Shown here: positions 25,818-35,051 of the stretch, in pieces
Numbering within the stretch: position 1 is the first letter of the stretch
Layout of the letters: every line of letters starts with the position of its first letter
NCBI RefSeq assembly: GCF_000620465.1
Contig: NZ_JIBE01000004.1
Location: 806,001-870,000, forward strand
Reading direction: 5' to 3'
Origin: Ralstonia sp. UNC404CL21Col
Lineage (GTDB): Bacteria > Pseudomonadota > Gammaproteobacteria > Burkholderiales > Burkholderiaceae
Length of the DNA stretch: 64,000 bases
Position numbers and translations under genes: made by a program
Notes under the pieces: model-generated
Told to the model about the DNA's origin: nothing
Database searches by the model: none
What the model saw: the letters and a program-made list of their open reading frames with translations, nothing else

Positions 25818-26672
25818 ATGAAAACGATACAAACGGGGGGGCGTTCGCCCGCATCCGCCACGCTGGCCGTGGCATCGCAAACGGGCAACGCAAAGCGCAG
25901 GTTCGCGCGGGCCGCCTATGCCGCATTCGCCCTGGTGTCCGGCGCGCTGATGGGCGCATCGCATGCCAGCGCTGAAGGGCTGCTGGTGCCGTCGTACATC
26001 TATCCGTCAGGCACAGGCGCAACGCAGTGGAGTGCGCTGGCCACAGCGGCAACGTCGGTACCCACCACGGTCATCCTCAACCCGAACAGCGGCCCGGGCA
26101 CCACGCAGGATGCCAACTACGTTACCGCCGTCGCCAAGGTCCGTGCCGCAGGCGGCAAGGTGATCGGGTACGTCTCCAGCTCGTACGCCAACCGGTCGTT
26201 GTCGGCCGTGGTGCAGGACATCAACACCTACCAGGCGCTGTACCAGGTCGACGGCTTCTTCATCGACGAGATGACCGCCGACAGCACGACCGCGCACATC
26301 CAGTTCTATCAGTCGGTCTACAACTACATCAAGGGGTTGTCGCCCAACTACACGGTCACAGGCAACCCGGGCACCAATGTGCCGGAGATCTACGCCAGCC
26401 TGCCGGTGGCAGACCAGCTCGTGGTGTTCGAAGACAGCGCCAAGCACTACGCCAGCTATGCGCCGTTGGCGTGGCAGGCCAACTATCCGAAGGCGCGCTT
26501 TGCGCACATCGTCTACGCTGCGTCGGCCACGCAGATGCAAACTTTCGTTCGCAACGCGTCAGGCAAGGGCGCTGCTGCGGTGTTCATCACGAACAAGACG
26601 TTGCCGAACCCGTATGGCGCGCTGCCGAGTTACTGGAGCCAGGAGGTGTCCGCCACGGCCGTTGCCCCGTGA
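25818..26672 (+). CDS. secreted spherulin-4 / GH135-like glycoside hydrolase
   Basis: 284 residues. A signal peptide with an extended N-region ends near SHAS (residue ~51). The mature part is a TIM-barrel of the spherulation-specific family 4 type: LLVPSYIYPSG, TTVILNPNSGPG, GKVIGYVSSSYANR, VDGFFIDEMTAD and TVTGNPGT. The candidate catalytic acids Asp150, Glu151 and Asp206 have the same spacing (0, 1, 56) that I recall for D166/E167/D222 of fungal Sph3, which cleaves GalNAc-containing exopolysaccharide. It is preceded by a c-di-GMP riboswitch, so a biofilm-matrix role is likely. The exact substrate is unknown. Confidence 0.87.
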   Translation: MKTIQTGGRSPASATLAVASQTGNAKRRFARAAYAAFALVSGALMGASHASAEGLLVPSYIYPSGTGATQWSALATAATSVPTTVILNPNSGPGTTQDANYVTAVAKVRAAGGKVIGYVSSSYANRSLSAVVQDINTYQALYQVDGFFIDEMTADSTTAHIQFYQSVYNYIKGLSPNYTVTGNPGTNVPEIYASLPVADQLVVFEDSAKHYASYAPLAWQANYPKARFAHIVYAASATQMQTFVRNASGKGAAAVFITNKTLPNPYGALPSYWSQEVSATAVAP

Positions 26673-26794
26673 CCGCGCGGGCGTGACGCACGCCGCATGT
26701 GCGGGCTGATGCTCCGCACATGCTTTATATTCGGGCCACACCACATCCCCCCTTCGCCGCCTGCCGGCGTTGAGGCAACAACAAGGAGAACCCC

Positions 26795-27877
26795 GTGGCC
26801 CTTTCTTCCAACAAGCTGCCCCCCTGGACTGTCGCCGCCCCGCTGCTCGCGTGGGTGGTGCTGGTCGGCGGCTCGTTCATGACGCCCCCCGGCTGGCTCA
26901 TCGCACTGATGGCGCTGGCACTGGCGGGGGCCGTCTTCGCTGCCGTCCACCATGCCGAAGTCGTCGCGCACAAGGTGGGCGAGCCCTTCGGCACGCTCGT
27001 CCTGGCAATCGCCGTGACCGTGATCGAAGTGGCGCTGATCGTGTCGGTGATGCTCTCTTCCGGGCCGGAGAAAGCAGGCTTGGCGCGCGACACCGTGTTT
27101 GCCGCGGTCATGCTCATCTGCAACGGCATCGTGGGCGTGTGCCTGTTCGTGGGCGGCCTGCGCCACCGCGAGCAAGCCTTCCAGGCGCCGGGGGCCACCG
27201 CCGCGCTGGCCGTGCTGGCTGCACTGGTCACGCTGACCATGGTGCTGCCCAATTACACGAGTTCCACGCCGGGGCCGGTCATGACCTCGTCGCAGTTGGC
27301 CTTTGCCGGCGTCACATCGCTGGTGCTGTACGGCTGCTTCGTCATCGTGCAGACCATCCGCCACCGCGATTACTTCCTCGTCGACAGCGCCAACGAAGAC
27401 GTGCATGCCCCGCCGCCGCCAGCACGCGTGGCTGCGCTCAGCGCAGTGTTGCTGATGGCGTCGCTGGTGGCCGTCGTGGGGCTGGCGAAGGTGCTGTCGC
27501 CTTCGGTGGAAGCCGCCATCCTGAATGCCGGCGCGCCGCCCGCAACGGTCGGCATCGTCATCGCCGCGCTGGTGCTGCTGCCGGAATGCCTGGCCGCTCT
27601 GCGCGCCGCCAATGCAGATCGCATTCAGACCAGCCTGAACCTCGCGCTGGGCTCGGCGCTGGCGAGTATCGGCTTGACCATCCCGACCGTGGCCGCCGTG
27701 TTCATCTGGATCGGCCGCCCGCTCGAACTGGGCCTGGGCCCCAAGGAAATGGTCCTGCTGTTCCTCACGCTGATCGTGTCGTCGCTCACGTTGGGCAAGG
27801 GCCGCACGACCATCCTGCAAGGCGTCGTGCACCTGGCGATCTTTGCGGCGTATCTGTTTCTCTCGATCGTGCCCTGA
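26795..27877 (+). CDS. chaA: Ca2+/H+ antiporter, ChaA type
   Basis: 360 residues from the GTG at 26795, with AGGAGA upstream. About eleven membrane helices in two inverted halves, each with the acidic CaCA signature: GTLVLAIAVTVIEVALIVSVML and VIAALVLLPECLAALRAANAD. E. coli ChaA (366 residues) has the same length. It would extrude Ca2+ (also Na+ or K+) in exchange for protons across the inner membrane. A strong terminator follows the stop. Confidence 0.92.
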   Translation: MALSSNKLPPWTVAAPLLAWVVLVGGSFMTPPGWLIALMALALAGAVFAAVHHAEVVAHKVGEPFGTLVLAIAVTVIEVALIVSVMLSSGPEKAGLARDTVFAAVMLICNGIVGVCLFVGGLRHREQAFQAPGATAALAVLAALVTLTMVLPNYTSSTPGPVMTSSQLAFAGVTSLVLYGCFVIVQTIRHRDYFLVDSANEDVHAPPPPARVAALSAVLLMASLVAVVGLAKVLSPSVEAAILNAGAPPATVGIVIAALVLLPECLAALRAANADRIQTSLNLALGSALASIGLTIPTVAAVFIWIGRPLELGLGPKEMVLLFLTLIVSSLTLGKGRTTILQGVVHLAIFAAYLFLSIVP

Positions 27878-27907
27878 GCAAGGCGCACGATCGCAGGTCG
27901 ATGTATG

Positions 27908-27933
27908 GGGCGCCGGATAGGCGCCCTTTTTTT
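27908..27933 (+). terminator. intrinsic terminator after the antiporter gene
   Basis: GGGCGCC (27908-27914), loop GGATA, GGCGCCC (27920-27926), then seven T. It starts 31 bp after the stop of the antiporter gene. Confidence 0.92.
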
Positions 27934-27949
27934 GGCGCCACGTCAGGCG

Positions 27950-29329
27950 CTACTGCACCGGCTCCATGCTTTGCAGCAACGTGGGAATCAACTCCGACAC
28001 CGTCGGGTGAATGTGCATGGCGCGGCTGATGGTCGTGTACGGCGCCTTGGCATACATCACGTCAAGGATCGAATGCACCGCCTCGTCGCCGCCCACACCG
28101 AGGATCGACGCACCCAGGATTTCGTGCGTCTGCGCATCGACCACGACGCGCATGAAACCCTGGCTCTCGCCCTTCTCCACCGCACGGCCAACGCGCGTCA
28201 TCGGGCGGTTGCCGACCAGCAGCTTGCGTCCTGATTGCTTCGCTTCCGAGAGCGACATGCCGACGCGCGCAAGCGGCGGGTCGATGTACATGGCGTACGC
28301 CTGAATGCGGTCCGACACCTTGCGCGGATCGTCGTCGAGCAGATTGGCCGCGACGATCTCGTAATCGTTGTAGGCCGTGTGCGTGAAGGCGCCGCGGCCG
28401 TTGCAATCGCCCAGGGCCCAGATGCCGGGCACGTTGGTGCGCAACTGATCGTCAACGACAATATTGCCGCGCTTGTCGGTTTGCACGCCGGCCTTGTCGA
28501 GGCCCAGATCGTCGGTATTGGGCACGCGCCCGACAGCCATCAGCAGATGCGAGCCCGACACCTCGCGCGCGCCGCTGCCGCACTCCAGGCCGACCACCAC
28601 GTTGGCGCCGTCGCGTCGCACGCTCAGGCAGTCGGCGTTGACCTGCACGTCGATGCCTTCCGCTTCCAGAATCTCGCGCACCGCCTGCGATACGTCTTCG
28701 TCTTCGCGCGCGATCAGGCGCGGGCCTTTCTCGACAATCGTCACGCGCGATCCGAAGCGGCGGAACATCTGGCCGAACTCGAGCCCGACGTAGCTCCCGC
28801 CGATCACGACGAGGTGCTCGGGCAGAAAATCCACGTCCATCATGGTGGAGTTGGTGAGGAACGGCACCTGGTCGAGCCCGGGCATGGGCGGCACCAACGC
28901 CCGACCGCCGACGTTGATGAAGATGCGCTCGGCTTCGAGCAGTGCGTCGCCAACGCGCACGGTGCGCGCGCTTTCGAAGCGGGCATGGCCCTGGAAGACC
29001 GTGCAGTGCTCCAGGCCGCGCACCCATTGCTCCACGCCGTGGCTGGAGCGGCCGGAAATCTCATCCTTGCGGGCCTTCACGCGCTGCATGTCGACGGTGA
29101 CACCGCCGTCGATCATCACGCCGTATTCGGCCGCACGCTGGGCCATGCGCGCTGCATAGGCGCTGGCCACCATGGCTTTCGTGGGGATGCAGCCGGTGTT
29201 GACGCACGTACCGCCAAAGCGGCCGCGCTCGACGATGGCGACCTTCATGCCGGCACCCGACAGGCGCGCCGCCAGCGGAGGGCCGGCCTGGCCGGTGCCG
29301 ATGATGATGGCGTCGAAGCGTTGCGTCAT
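27950..29329 (-). CDS. FAD-dependent pyridine nucleotide-disulfide oxidoreductase (mercuric reductase-like)
   Basis: 459 residues from the ATG at 29329, preceded by AGGAG. FAD loop IIIGTGQAGPPLAARLSGAG, redox-active disulfide GGTCVNTGCIPTK (Cys ~42 and ~47), NAD-binding VVIGGSYVGLEFGQMFRRFG, and the second FAD motif GIWALGDCNGRGAFTHTAYND. The dimerisation domain carries HIHPTVSELIPT with the catalytic His-x4-Glu. The MerA-specific C-terminal Cys pair is missing, so a thiol or quinone reductase is likelier than mercury reduction. Stands alone. Confidence 0.9.
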   Translation of the reverse strand: MTQRFDAIIIGTGQAGPPLAARLSGAGMKVAIVERGRFGGTCVNTGCIPTKAMVASAYAARMAQRAAEYGVMIDGGVTVDMQRVKARKDEISGRSSHGVEQWVRGLEHCTVFQGHARFESARTVRVGDALLEAERIFINVGGRALVPPMPGLDQVPFLTNSTMMDVDFLPEHLVVIGGSYVGLEFGQMFRRFGSRVTIVEKGPRLIAREDEDVSQAVREILEAEGIDVQVNADCLSVRRDGANVVVGLECGSGAREVSGSHLLMAVGRVPNTDDLGLDKAGVQTDKRGNIVVDDQLRTNVPGIWALGDCNGRGAFTHTAYNDYEIVAANLLDDDPRKVSDRIQAYAMYIDPPLARVGMSLSEAKQSGRKLLVGNRPMTRVGRAVEKGESQGFMRVVVDAQTHEILGASILGVGGDEAVHSILDVMYAKAPYTTISRAMHIHPTVSELIPTLLQSMEPVQ

Positions 29330-29494
29330 GGCGCTCTCCTTCGTGTGGTTGCCGACGGCAGCCGTCTCGCTATGGTAGGCGGCGCACGTGGCAACGGCGA
29401 GTCGCGACGACCGGTTTTGCCGACCGCGCCGTCGCCGGAAGGAAAGCAAGAAAGCGGCCGGTGCGCTCAGTGGCGAGCGCACCGGCGCATCAGA

Positions 29495-29929
29495 TCAGTG
29501 GTGGTGATGGTGCTTGCCGTGGCGACGGTAGCCGCGGCCGCGGTCGTCGCGGTCGGAGTACGAATTGCGCTGCACGTTGCCGCCCAGTGCTGCGCCCGCA
29601 CCGCCACCCAGGCCAGCGCCCACGATGCCGCCCGTGTGACCGCCCATGGCGTTGCCTGCAGCCGCGCCCACGCCGCCGCCCAATGCGCCGCCCACGATGG
29701 CGCCCTTGCGCTCGCGGCCGTTGGCCGTCAATGCGCCGCCCGCGCCGCCGCCGATCGCCCCGCCGATCACCGAGCCGGTCTGCCCGCCGAGTGCGCCGCC
29801 CACGGCCGCACCGCCAGCGCCACCCAGCGCGCCGCCCAGGGCATTGCGCAGGTCATCCGCCGCTGCGGGCAAGGCCGTCAGGCCGACGAGCGTTGCCACA
29901 ATCAGGGCCGGTGCAATTTTCTTCAACAT
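29495..29929 (-). CDS. exported glycine-zipper protein with polyhistidine tail
   Basis: 144 residues from the ATG at 29929 (AGGAGAACACC in front). Signal peptide to LPAAA, then ~80 residues of glycine-zipper repeats (GGALGGAGGAAVGGALGG and similar) that usually insert in or span a membrane, then a charged tail rich in Arg and Asp ending HGKHHHHH. The family includes outer-membrane and surface-antigen-type 17-kDa proteins. The His tail might bind metals. Confidence 0.8.
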   Translation of the reverse strand: MLKKIAPALIVATLVGLTALPAAADDLRNALGGALGGAGGAAVGGALGGQTGSVIGGAIGGGAGGALTANGRERKGAIVGGALGGGVGAAAGNAMGGHTGGIVGAGLGGGAGAALGGNVQRNSYSDRDDRGRGYRRHGKHHHHH

Positions 29930-30136
29930 GGTGTTCTCCTTATGCGCAAATGCAGGATGCGGCACTCGACTCAACAGTGAGGGGCCGATCCGGGCTCGAT
30001 GAGTTCGGGGCGGAGAATACAAGTCGCGCATCAGGGCGGGTTAAACACATTCGTCAATCTCGTAACAGAATGTTGCTAGTTCGAGCCCATCCGTAAGCCG
30101 TTGATAAGACAGACAAACACGAGAACAGGAGAACCC

Positions 30137-30646
30137 ATGCCCAGCTACATCGCCTTCCTGCGCGCCGTCAACGTGGGGGGCACCGGCAAACTGCCCATGG
30201 CCGAGTTACGCGCGATGTGCGAGTCGATCGGGCTGACCGGCGTACGCACCTACATTGCCAGCGGCAACGTGGTTTTTCAGAGCCGGCTGGCCGAAGCGAC
30301 CATCAAGGCGAAGCTGGAACGCTGCCTGGAGGACTACGCCGGCAAACCCGTGGGCGTGCTTGTGCGCACGGGCGCCGAATTGGCAGCGGTGTTGGAAGGC
30401 AATCCGTTCAAGACGGCGGCGCCCAACCGGACGGTCGCGATCTTCCTGGATACACCGCCGCCCGCCGATGCGTTGGCCGCCGCCACCGGCCTTCGGACGG
30501 AAGAGATGGCCCTGGGCACCCGCGAAATCTACGTCCACTACGGCGACGGCATGGCCGATTCCAAACTGAAGATCCCCGCCGCCAAGACGGGGACGGCGCG
30601 CAACATGAACACCATCGCCACGCTGGTCGACTGGGCGGCCGAATAG
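30137..30646 (+). CDS. DUF1697 family protein
   Basis: 169 residues from the ATG at 30137 (AGGAGAACCC upstream). The signature YIAFLRAVNVGGTGKLPMAELR at the N-terminus and YIASGNVVFQS are diagnostic of DUF1697; the end has KTGTARNMNTIATLV, as in the family. It is a cytosolic protein of unknown function found widely in bacteria. No functional clue from the neighbours. Confidence 0.9.
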   Translation: MPSYIAFLRAVNVGGTGKLPMAELRAMCESIGLTGVRTYIASGNVVFQSRLAEATIKAKLERCLEDYAGKPVGVLVRTGAELAAVLEGNPFKTAAPNRTVAIFLDTPPPADALAAATGLRTEEMALGTREIYVHYGDGMADSKLKIPAAKTGTARNMNTIATLVDWAAE

Positions 30647-30662
30647 CGGCGCTCAGCGCCGG

Positions 30663-31523
30663 TCATTGCGCTGTCGACTTGCGCTTGGTCATGTGGTGAA
30701 AATACGCCAGCAGATCGTTGAGCTGCGCATCGGACAGCGTCTTCTCGTCGATGGCCGACATGCGTGCGTTGGGCCACCAGCGCAGGGATTGCGGATCGCG
30801 GATCAGGTGGCGCAGTTTCTCGTCGCCGAGGTATTCCACCGGGCTGTACGGCACGTTCAGGTCGGGGCCCAGGTTGGCATCGCCAGCGCGATTGAGCGTG
30901 TGGCACGAAAAGCAGACGCGCTGGAACGTGGCGAAACCGCGCATGACCGGGCCGTCTGCGGGCAGCCCCGCGGCGGGCCGGATGGCCGCGAAGCGCTCGC
31001 CCGGCAGCGCGGCCACGTCAATGCGCACGATGCTGTACGTCCACAGGCTTTCGTTCACGAGCGACGCCTTGGCCGGCGGCGCCGTCCAGATCAGCCGGAA
31101 CGGGCCAATGTCCTGGCCCTTGAGCGTCGGCCACGGTGCGGCAGGGTCTTCCACGGCCAGCCAGGCGCGCGGGCCGTCCGCGCGATCGCCGAGCAGCAAA
31201 CGCATCGGCAGGTGCGAAACGTAGCCGTCGCTGGCGGCGGTGGTGGCACTGGCGTCGGGGCTGATCGTCTGCCCTTGGAACAGCGCCGTCACCGGGATCG
31301 CCTTGAAGGTCAGGCGGCGCTTCAGGTTCTGGTCTTCCACGGTCACGCTGGTCAGGCGTGGATCGTGCAGCAATGCCTCGCGCGACAGCGTGCGGTGCTC
31401 GGTGCCGATGTTGACGGTCAGCGTCGCGCCGTCATCGGGGGCATCGGCTGCATGGGCGGCGCTGCTGAACGCCACGCATGCGCAGAGCGTCCATCCAGCG
31501 ATCGTCGCAAGCCAGTTCTTCAT
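30663..31523 (-). CDS. exported cytochrome c family protein with an N-terminal oxidoreductase-like domain
   Basis: 285 residues from the ATG at 31523 (AGGAG upstream). Signal peptide to SSAAHA, then ~150 residues that resemble the molybdopterin-oxidoreductase-like substrate domain (LPMRLLLGDRADGPRAWLAVEDP, GPFRLIWTAPP). The C-terminal domain has a single c-type haem site CFSCH (~residue 203) and a distal Met candidate in ARMSAIDEKTLSDAQLNDLLAYF. It would carry electrons in the periplasm. It is 88 bp downstream of the MocR gene on the same strand. Confidence 0.82.
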   Translation of the reverse strand: MKNWLATIAGWTLCACVAFSSAAHAADAPDDGATLTVNIGTEHRTLSREALLHDPRLTSVTVEDQNLKRRLTFKAIPVTALFQGQTISPDASATTAASDGYVSHLPMRLLLGDRADGPRAWLAVEDPAAPWPTLKGQDIGPFRLIWTAPPAKASLVNESLWTYSIVRIDVAALPGERFAAIRPAAGLPADGPVMRGFATFQRVCFSCHTLNRAGDANLGPDLNVPYSPVEYLGDEKLRHLIRDPQSLRWWPNARMSAIDEKTLSDAQLNDLLAYFHHMTKRKSTAQ

Positions 31524-31613
31524 GGGGTCTCCTGTCGGCAAATCGGGCCGGAAATCGGCCATTTCGTTGCGACGAGAGTGTAGGCAAGCGCACGAGGTTT
31601 GGCACGGTTTTCG

Positions 31614-32951
31614 TTATCGATCCACCTGCGCCTGCACGTGCTGCCTGACGGTCTGCAACGCGGCGTCGAGCCGGTCGAGCGCGACGGAGCCCAGCGCCAG
31701 CCGCAGTGCATGCGGTACCTGCTTCGATGTCGCAAACGGCTCTGCGGTGGACACGGAGATGCCGTCTTGCTGCAGCGCCACGGCAACGCGGTCGGCGCGC
31801 ACCTCGGGCGGTAGCGCAAGCCAGACAAAGTACGAGGTTGGATGCGTGACCAGCGTCAGCCCGGCCAGCGCCTTGCGGGCAATCGCTTGACGGGCCGCGG
31901 CATCACGCCGCTTCTCGGCCTCCAGGCGCTCGACCGTGCCGTCGTCCAGCCATGCGCAGGCGAGGCTCGTGACAATGGCCGGGGTGTTCCACGTCGTGGC
32001 GCGGATGGCGCGTTCCAGCTGCGGCACCCACGCTGCCGGCGCGGCAACGAAGCCGAAACGCAGGCCGGTAGCCACACTTTTGGACAGGCCGGCGATGTAG
32101 AGCGTCGATTCCGGCGCCAGCGCGGCCAGCGGCGCGGGCGGGTTGTCTTCCAGAAAGGCGTAGGCCGCGTCTTCCACGGCGAGCAGGCCGTGGCGACGCA
32201 CGATGGCCGCCAGCTGGCGCCGCCAGCCGATGCCGCTCACCCAGCCGAGCGGGTTGTGCAGCGTCGGCATGACGTAGACGGCGCGCACACGGCGGCGTGC
32301 GCACAGCCGCTCCAGTGCATCCAGGTCCAACCCTTGCTCGGCGGCCGGCAGCGGCGCCAGTTCCAGATGCAGCATCTCGGCGACGACCTTGAAACCGGGA
32401 TACGTCAGCGCGTCCACCGCCACCACATCGCCGGGCTTGAGCAGCGCCATCGCCGTCACGGCCAGGCCGTGCTGCGCGCCGTCGACCACAAGTACGTTGT
32501 CCGGCGCGACAGGCAAACCGCGCCGTGCCAGATGGCGCGCCACGCAGCCGCGTTCATGCGCGCGGCCGCCATGCGGTGCATAGCGCAACAGCGCCTCCAG
32601 ATCGCCTCCGGCAGCCAGCTTGCGCAGTGCGCGGCTCAGCAGCCGGGCTTGGCCGGGCAGCGACGGGTAGTTGAAGTTCAGATCCACCACGCCGGCCGCT
32701 ACGGCCTGCTGGTCGATACCGAGGCCGCGCGGCAGCGTGTTTTCGCGCACGAACGTGCCGCGCCCCACTTCGCCGCTCACCAGGCCCATCGCTTCGAGTT
32801 CGGCATACACGCGCGTGGCCGTGACCAGCGCAACGCCGTGGCGCTGCGCCAGTTGCCGGTGCGTGGGCAGGCGTGTGCCGGGCGGCAGATGGCCGGTGCG
32901 GATCTGCGTGGCCAGTTCGTCGACGAGCGGCTGGTAGCGGGCCTGGGTCAT
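31614..32951 (-). CDS. MocR/PdxR-type regulator (GntR HTH fused to aminotransferase fold)
   Basis: 445 residues. N-terminal GntR winged helix (LATQIRTGHLPPGTRLPTHRQLAQRHGVALVTATRVYAELEAMGLV, residues ~12-60), then a fold-type I aminotransferase domain with the PLP lysine in IAGLSKSVATGLRFG and HNPLGWV for the cofactor Asn. MocR proteins respond to PLP or an amino compound. It is divergent from a DJ-1/PfpI gene (87 bp between starts), its most likely target. Confidence 0.92.
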   Translation of the reverse strand: MTQARYQPLVDELATQIRTGHLPPGTRLPTHRQLAQRHGVALVTATRVYAELEAMGLVSGEVGRGTFVRENTLPRGLGIDQQAVAAGVVDLNFNYPSLPGQARLLSRALRKLAAGGDLEALLRYAPHGGRAHERGCVARHLARRGLPVAPDNVLVVDGAQHGLAVTAMALLKPGDVVAVDALTYPGFKVVAEMLHLELAPLPAAEQGLDLDALERLCARRRVRAVYVMPTLHNPLGWVSGIGWRRQLAAIVRRHGLLAVEDAAYAFLEDNPPAPLAALAPESTLYIAGLSKSVATGLRFGFVAAPAAWVPQLERAIRATTWNTPAIVTSLACAWLDDGTVERLEAEKRRDAAARQAIARKALAGLTLVTHPTSYFVWLALPPEVRADRVAVALQQDGISVSTAEPFATSKQVPHALRLALGSVALDRLDAALQTVRQHVQAQVDR

Positions 32952-33038
32952 TTCCGGGGTGTACTAAGGACAATTTTTTGATTGTATTGCCCCGTGCGCC
33001 TAGCATCCGGTCTATTCCGACGCTGCAGCACATCAATC

Positions 33039-33641
33039 ATGCACATCGCCATCCTGACCTTCGACGGCTTCAACGAGCTGGATTCGCTCATCGCCTTTGG
33101 CGTGCTTCACCGCATCAAGAAGCCGGACTGGCGCGTGAGCCTGTGTTGCCCGCACACCGAAGTCACGTCGATGAACGGCGTGACGATGCATGCGCAATCG
33201 ATGCTGGAAGACGCCCGCACCGCAGATGCCGTGCTTGTCGGCAGTGGCATCCGCACGCGCGATGTGGTGGCCGATCCGGCGTTGATGGCGCGGCTGGCGC
33301 TCGATCCGTCACGCCAGTTGATCGGCGCGCAGTGCTCCGGCACGTTGATATTGGCCAAGCTGGGGCTGCTCGGCAGCGTGCCGGCCTGTACGGACCTGAC
33401 CACCAAACCCTGGGTGCAGGAAGCCGGCGTGGAAGTGCTGAACCAGCCGTTCTACGCCAACGGCAATGTGGCGACGGCAGGCGGCTGCTTTGCTTCGCCC
33501 TACCTGGCGGCATGGGTGATTGCGCGCACGGAAGGCATTGACGCCGCCGCAGAAGCCCTGCACTACGTCGCGCCCGTCGGCGAGAAAGAAGCCTACGTAG
33601 AAAACGCCCTGCGCAACCTGCGGCCTCACCTGCCTGGCTGA
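33039..33641 (+). CDS. DJ-1/PfpI family protein
   Basis: 200 residues from the ATG at 33039 (MHIAILTFDGFNELD). The nucleophilic elbow is AQCSGTLILAKLG with the conserved Cys ~103; it ends with a helix-rich segment EKEAYVENALRNLRP. Class-I glutamine-amidotransferase-like fold; related proteins are isonitrile hydratases, glyoxalases or chaperones. Divergent from the MocR gene, which probably regulates it. Confidence 0.85.
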   Translation: MHIAILTFDGFNELDSLIAFGVLHRIKKPDWRVSLCCPHTEVTSMNGVTMHAQSMLEDARTADAVLVGSGIRTRDVVADPALMARLALDPSRQLIGAQCSGTLILAKLGLLGSVPACTDLTTKPWVQEAGVEVLNQPFYANGNVATAGGCFASPYLAAWVIARTEGIDAAAEALHYVAPVGEKEAYVENALRNLRPHLPG

Positions 33642-33715
33642 TCGCGGTGGCGCGAGCAGGCCGATAGACTGGTTGGCCCTTCACGCATCGCAGATACGCG
33701 ATCAGGAGTCACTTC

Positions 33716-34171
33716 TTGAACACGCTGACGACACTGAAGACGCTGGCCCTTCCCGTTGCCGTGGTGCTGCTGGCCCACAGCGCCGGCGCGGTTGCCGCGG
33801 AGAGCCTCGCCAACGGCGTCAAGCGCCGTGCGCCGCAGGGCATTTCCACCAGGCTGTATGCCTGCGTCGACAAGGCGCCGGATAACGCCGACGCGATCGG
33901 CGCATGCCTCTCTGCAGAAAAGGCCGCGCAGGACGAGCGCCTGGACCGTACGTACAAGACACTGCTCGGCGCATTGAACGGCAAGGCGAAAGACGCCCTG
34001 GTGAGTTCTCAGCAGGCGTGGCAGGACTTCCACACCAGAACGGCGGCCTTGGAGACTGCCATTTACGGCAAAGGCAAGCTCGACGATCTGCAGCGCCTGG
34101 AGAATGAAGTCTTCCGCCTGAGCGAGCGCGCGAACGCACTCGACAAGTACCTGGCCGCGAAGGGGCAGTAA
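33716..34171 (+). CDS. LprI-like (DUF1311) exported protein
   Basis: 151 residues from a TTG with AGGAG seven bases upstream. Signal peptide to GAVAA. The mature part has the DUF1311/LprI pattern: YACVDKAPDNADAIGACLSAEKAAQDERLDRTYKTLLGAL and SSQQAWQDFHTRTAALE, with two Cys for a disulfide. Family members inhibit lysozyme or bind cell-wall components in the periplasm. No operon partner. Confidence 0.8.
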   Translation: MNTLTTLKTLALPVAVVLLAHSAGAVAAESLANGVKRRAPQGISTRLYACVDKAPDNADAIGACLSAEKAAQDERLDRTYKTLLGALNGKAKDALVSSQQAWQDFHTRTAALETAIYGKGKLDDLQRLENEVFRLSERANALDKYLAAKGQ

Positions 34172-34176
34172 GCCTT

Positions 34177-34968
34177 TCAGGCGTTGGCCGTCGCCGACAA
34201 CCAGTTGCGCAGGATGGCCACGCTGTAGCGTGAATCCACCTGCGCGATGAACTGCGCGAAGTCGACGCTGGCCGCGTCATCCGCGCGGTCGGAAATCGTC
34301 CGGATGGCGGCAAACGGCACGCCCCACTCGTGGCACACCTGCGCCACGGCGGCGCCTTCCATCTCGACGGCCAGGGCGTCGGGCAACGCCGTGCGCAGCA
34401 CCGCGCTTTCTGCCGAGGTGCAGACAAAGCGGTCTCCGCTGACGATCAGGCCGCGATGCACCTGCGGCGCCGCAATCCCGAACGCGCGCATGACATCCGG
34501 GCCGAGCAGCGCATGCGGGTCGGCCAGTACGGCGCCGGCGCTTTCCAGCAAGCCGTTGGCGAGCGACGTGTCAGCGGGGAAACGAGCCATGCCGGTCAGC
34601 GGAATCTCCCAGCGCGGGAACAGCGGCGACGCGTCCACATCGTGTTGCAGCAGTTCCTCCGACACCACGACGTCGCCCACTGCGACGCCCGGCGCCAGCG
34701 CGCCGGCCACGCCGGCAAATACCACCGCGCGGACGTTGAACTGCGTGATCAGCACCGCGGTGGTGGACGCCGCTGCCACCTTGCCGACACGCGACAGCAC
34801 CACGACCACTGCGTGGCCATCCAGCCGGCCCGTCCAGAAATCACGGCTGCCGATGTGGATGCACTGCGCATCGGACAGGCACGTCAGCAGTTCGTTGATC
34901 TCTTCATGCAGGGCGGCAACGATGCCGATCGGGCCACAGGCGTTGGGCTGGGAAGACGGTGGGTTCAT
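34177..34968 (-). CDS. mtnN: 5'-methylthioadenosine/S-adenosylhomocysteine nucleosidase
   Basis: 263 residues from the ATG at 34968; another in-frame start at 35016 adds 16 residues, and neither has a clear ribosome site. Family motifs: GIVAALHEEINELL, VVFAGVAGALAPGVAVGDVVVSEELLQHD, SGDRFVCTS, VEMEGAAVAQVC (ribose-binding Met-Glu) and RTISDRADD with the catalytic Asp. It splits MTA and SAH into adenine and a thioribose, clearing by-products of polyamine and autoinducer synthesis. The gap to the next upstream minus-strand gene is 83 bp. Confidence 0.92.
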   Translation of the reverse strand: MNPPSSQPNACGPIGIVAALHEEINELLTCLSDAQCIHIGSRDFWTGRLDGHAVVVVLSRVGKVAAASTTAVLITQFNVRAVVFAGVAGALAPGVAVGDVVVSEELLQHDVDASPLFPRWEIPLTGMARFPADTSLANGLLESAGAVLADPHALLGPDVMRAFGIAAPQVHRGLIVSGDRFVCTSAESAVLRTALPDALAVEMEGAAVAQVCHEWGVPFAAIRTISDRADDAASVDFAQFIAQVDSRYSVAILRNWLSATANA

Positions 34969-35051
34969 GCGGGATGCGGCGCCGGCTTGGGGCGTGGATA
35001 TGTCGAAAGACGCCATTGTCGCCGCAATCAGCCTTGGCCCGGCGCCGGCGC

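Noticed and set aside
27950-29329. Mercuric reductase (merA) assignment
   Set aside because: No N-terminal HMA domain, no C-terminal vicinal Cys, and no mer genes nearby.
28235-29980. Plus-strand frame (~581 codons) across the flavoprotein and glycine-zipper genes
   Set aside because: It crosses two minus-strand genes and their promoter; no domain.
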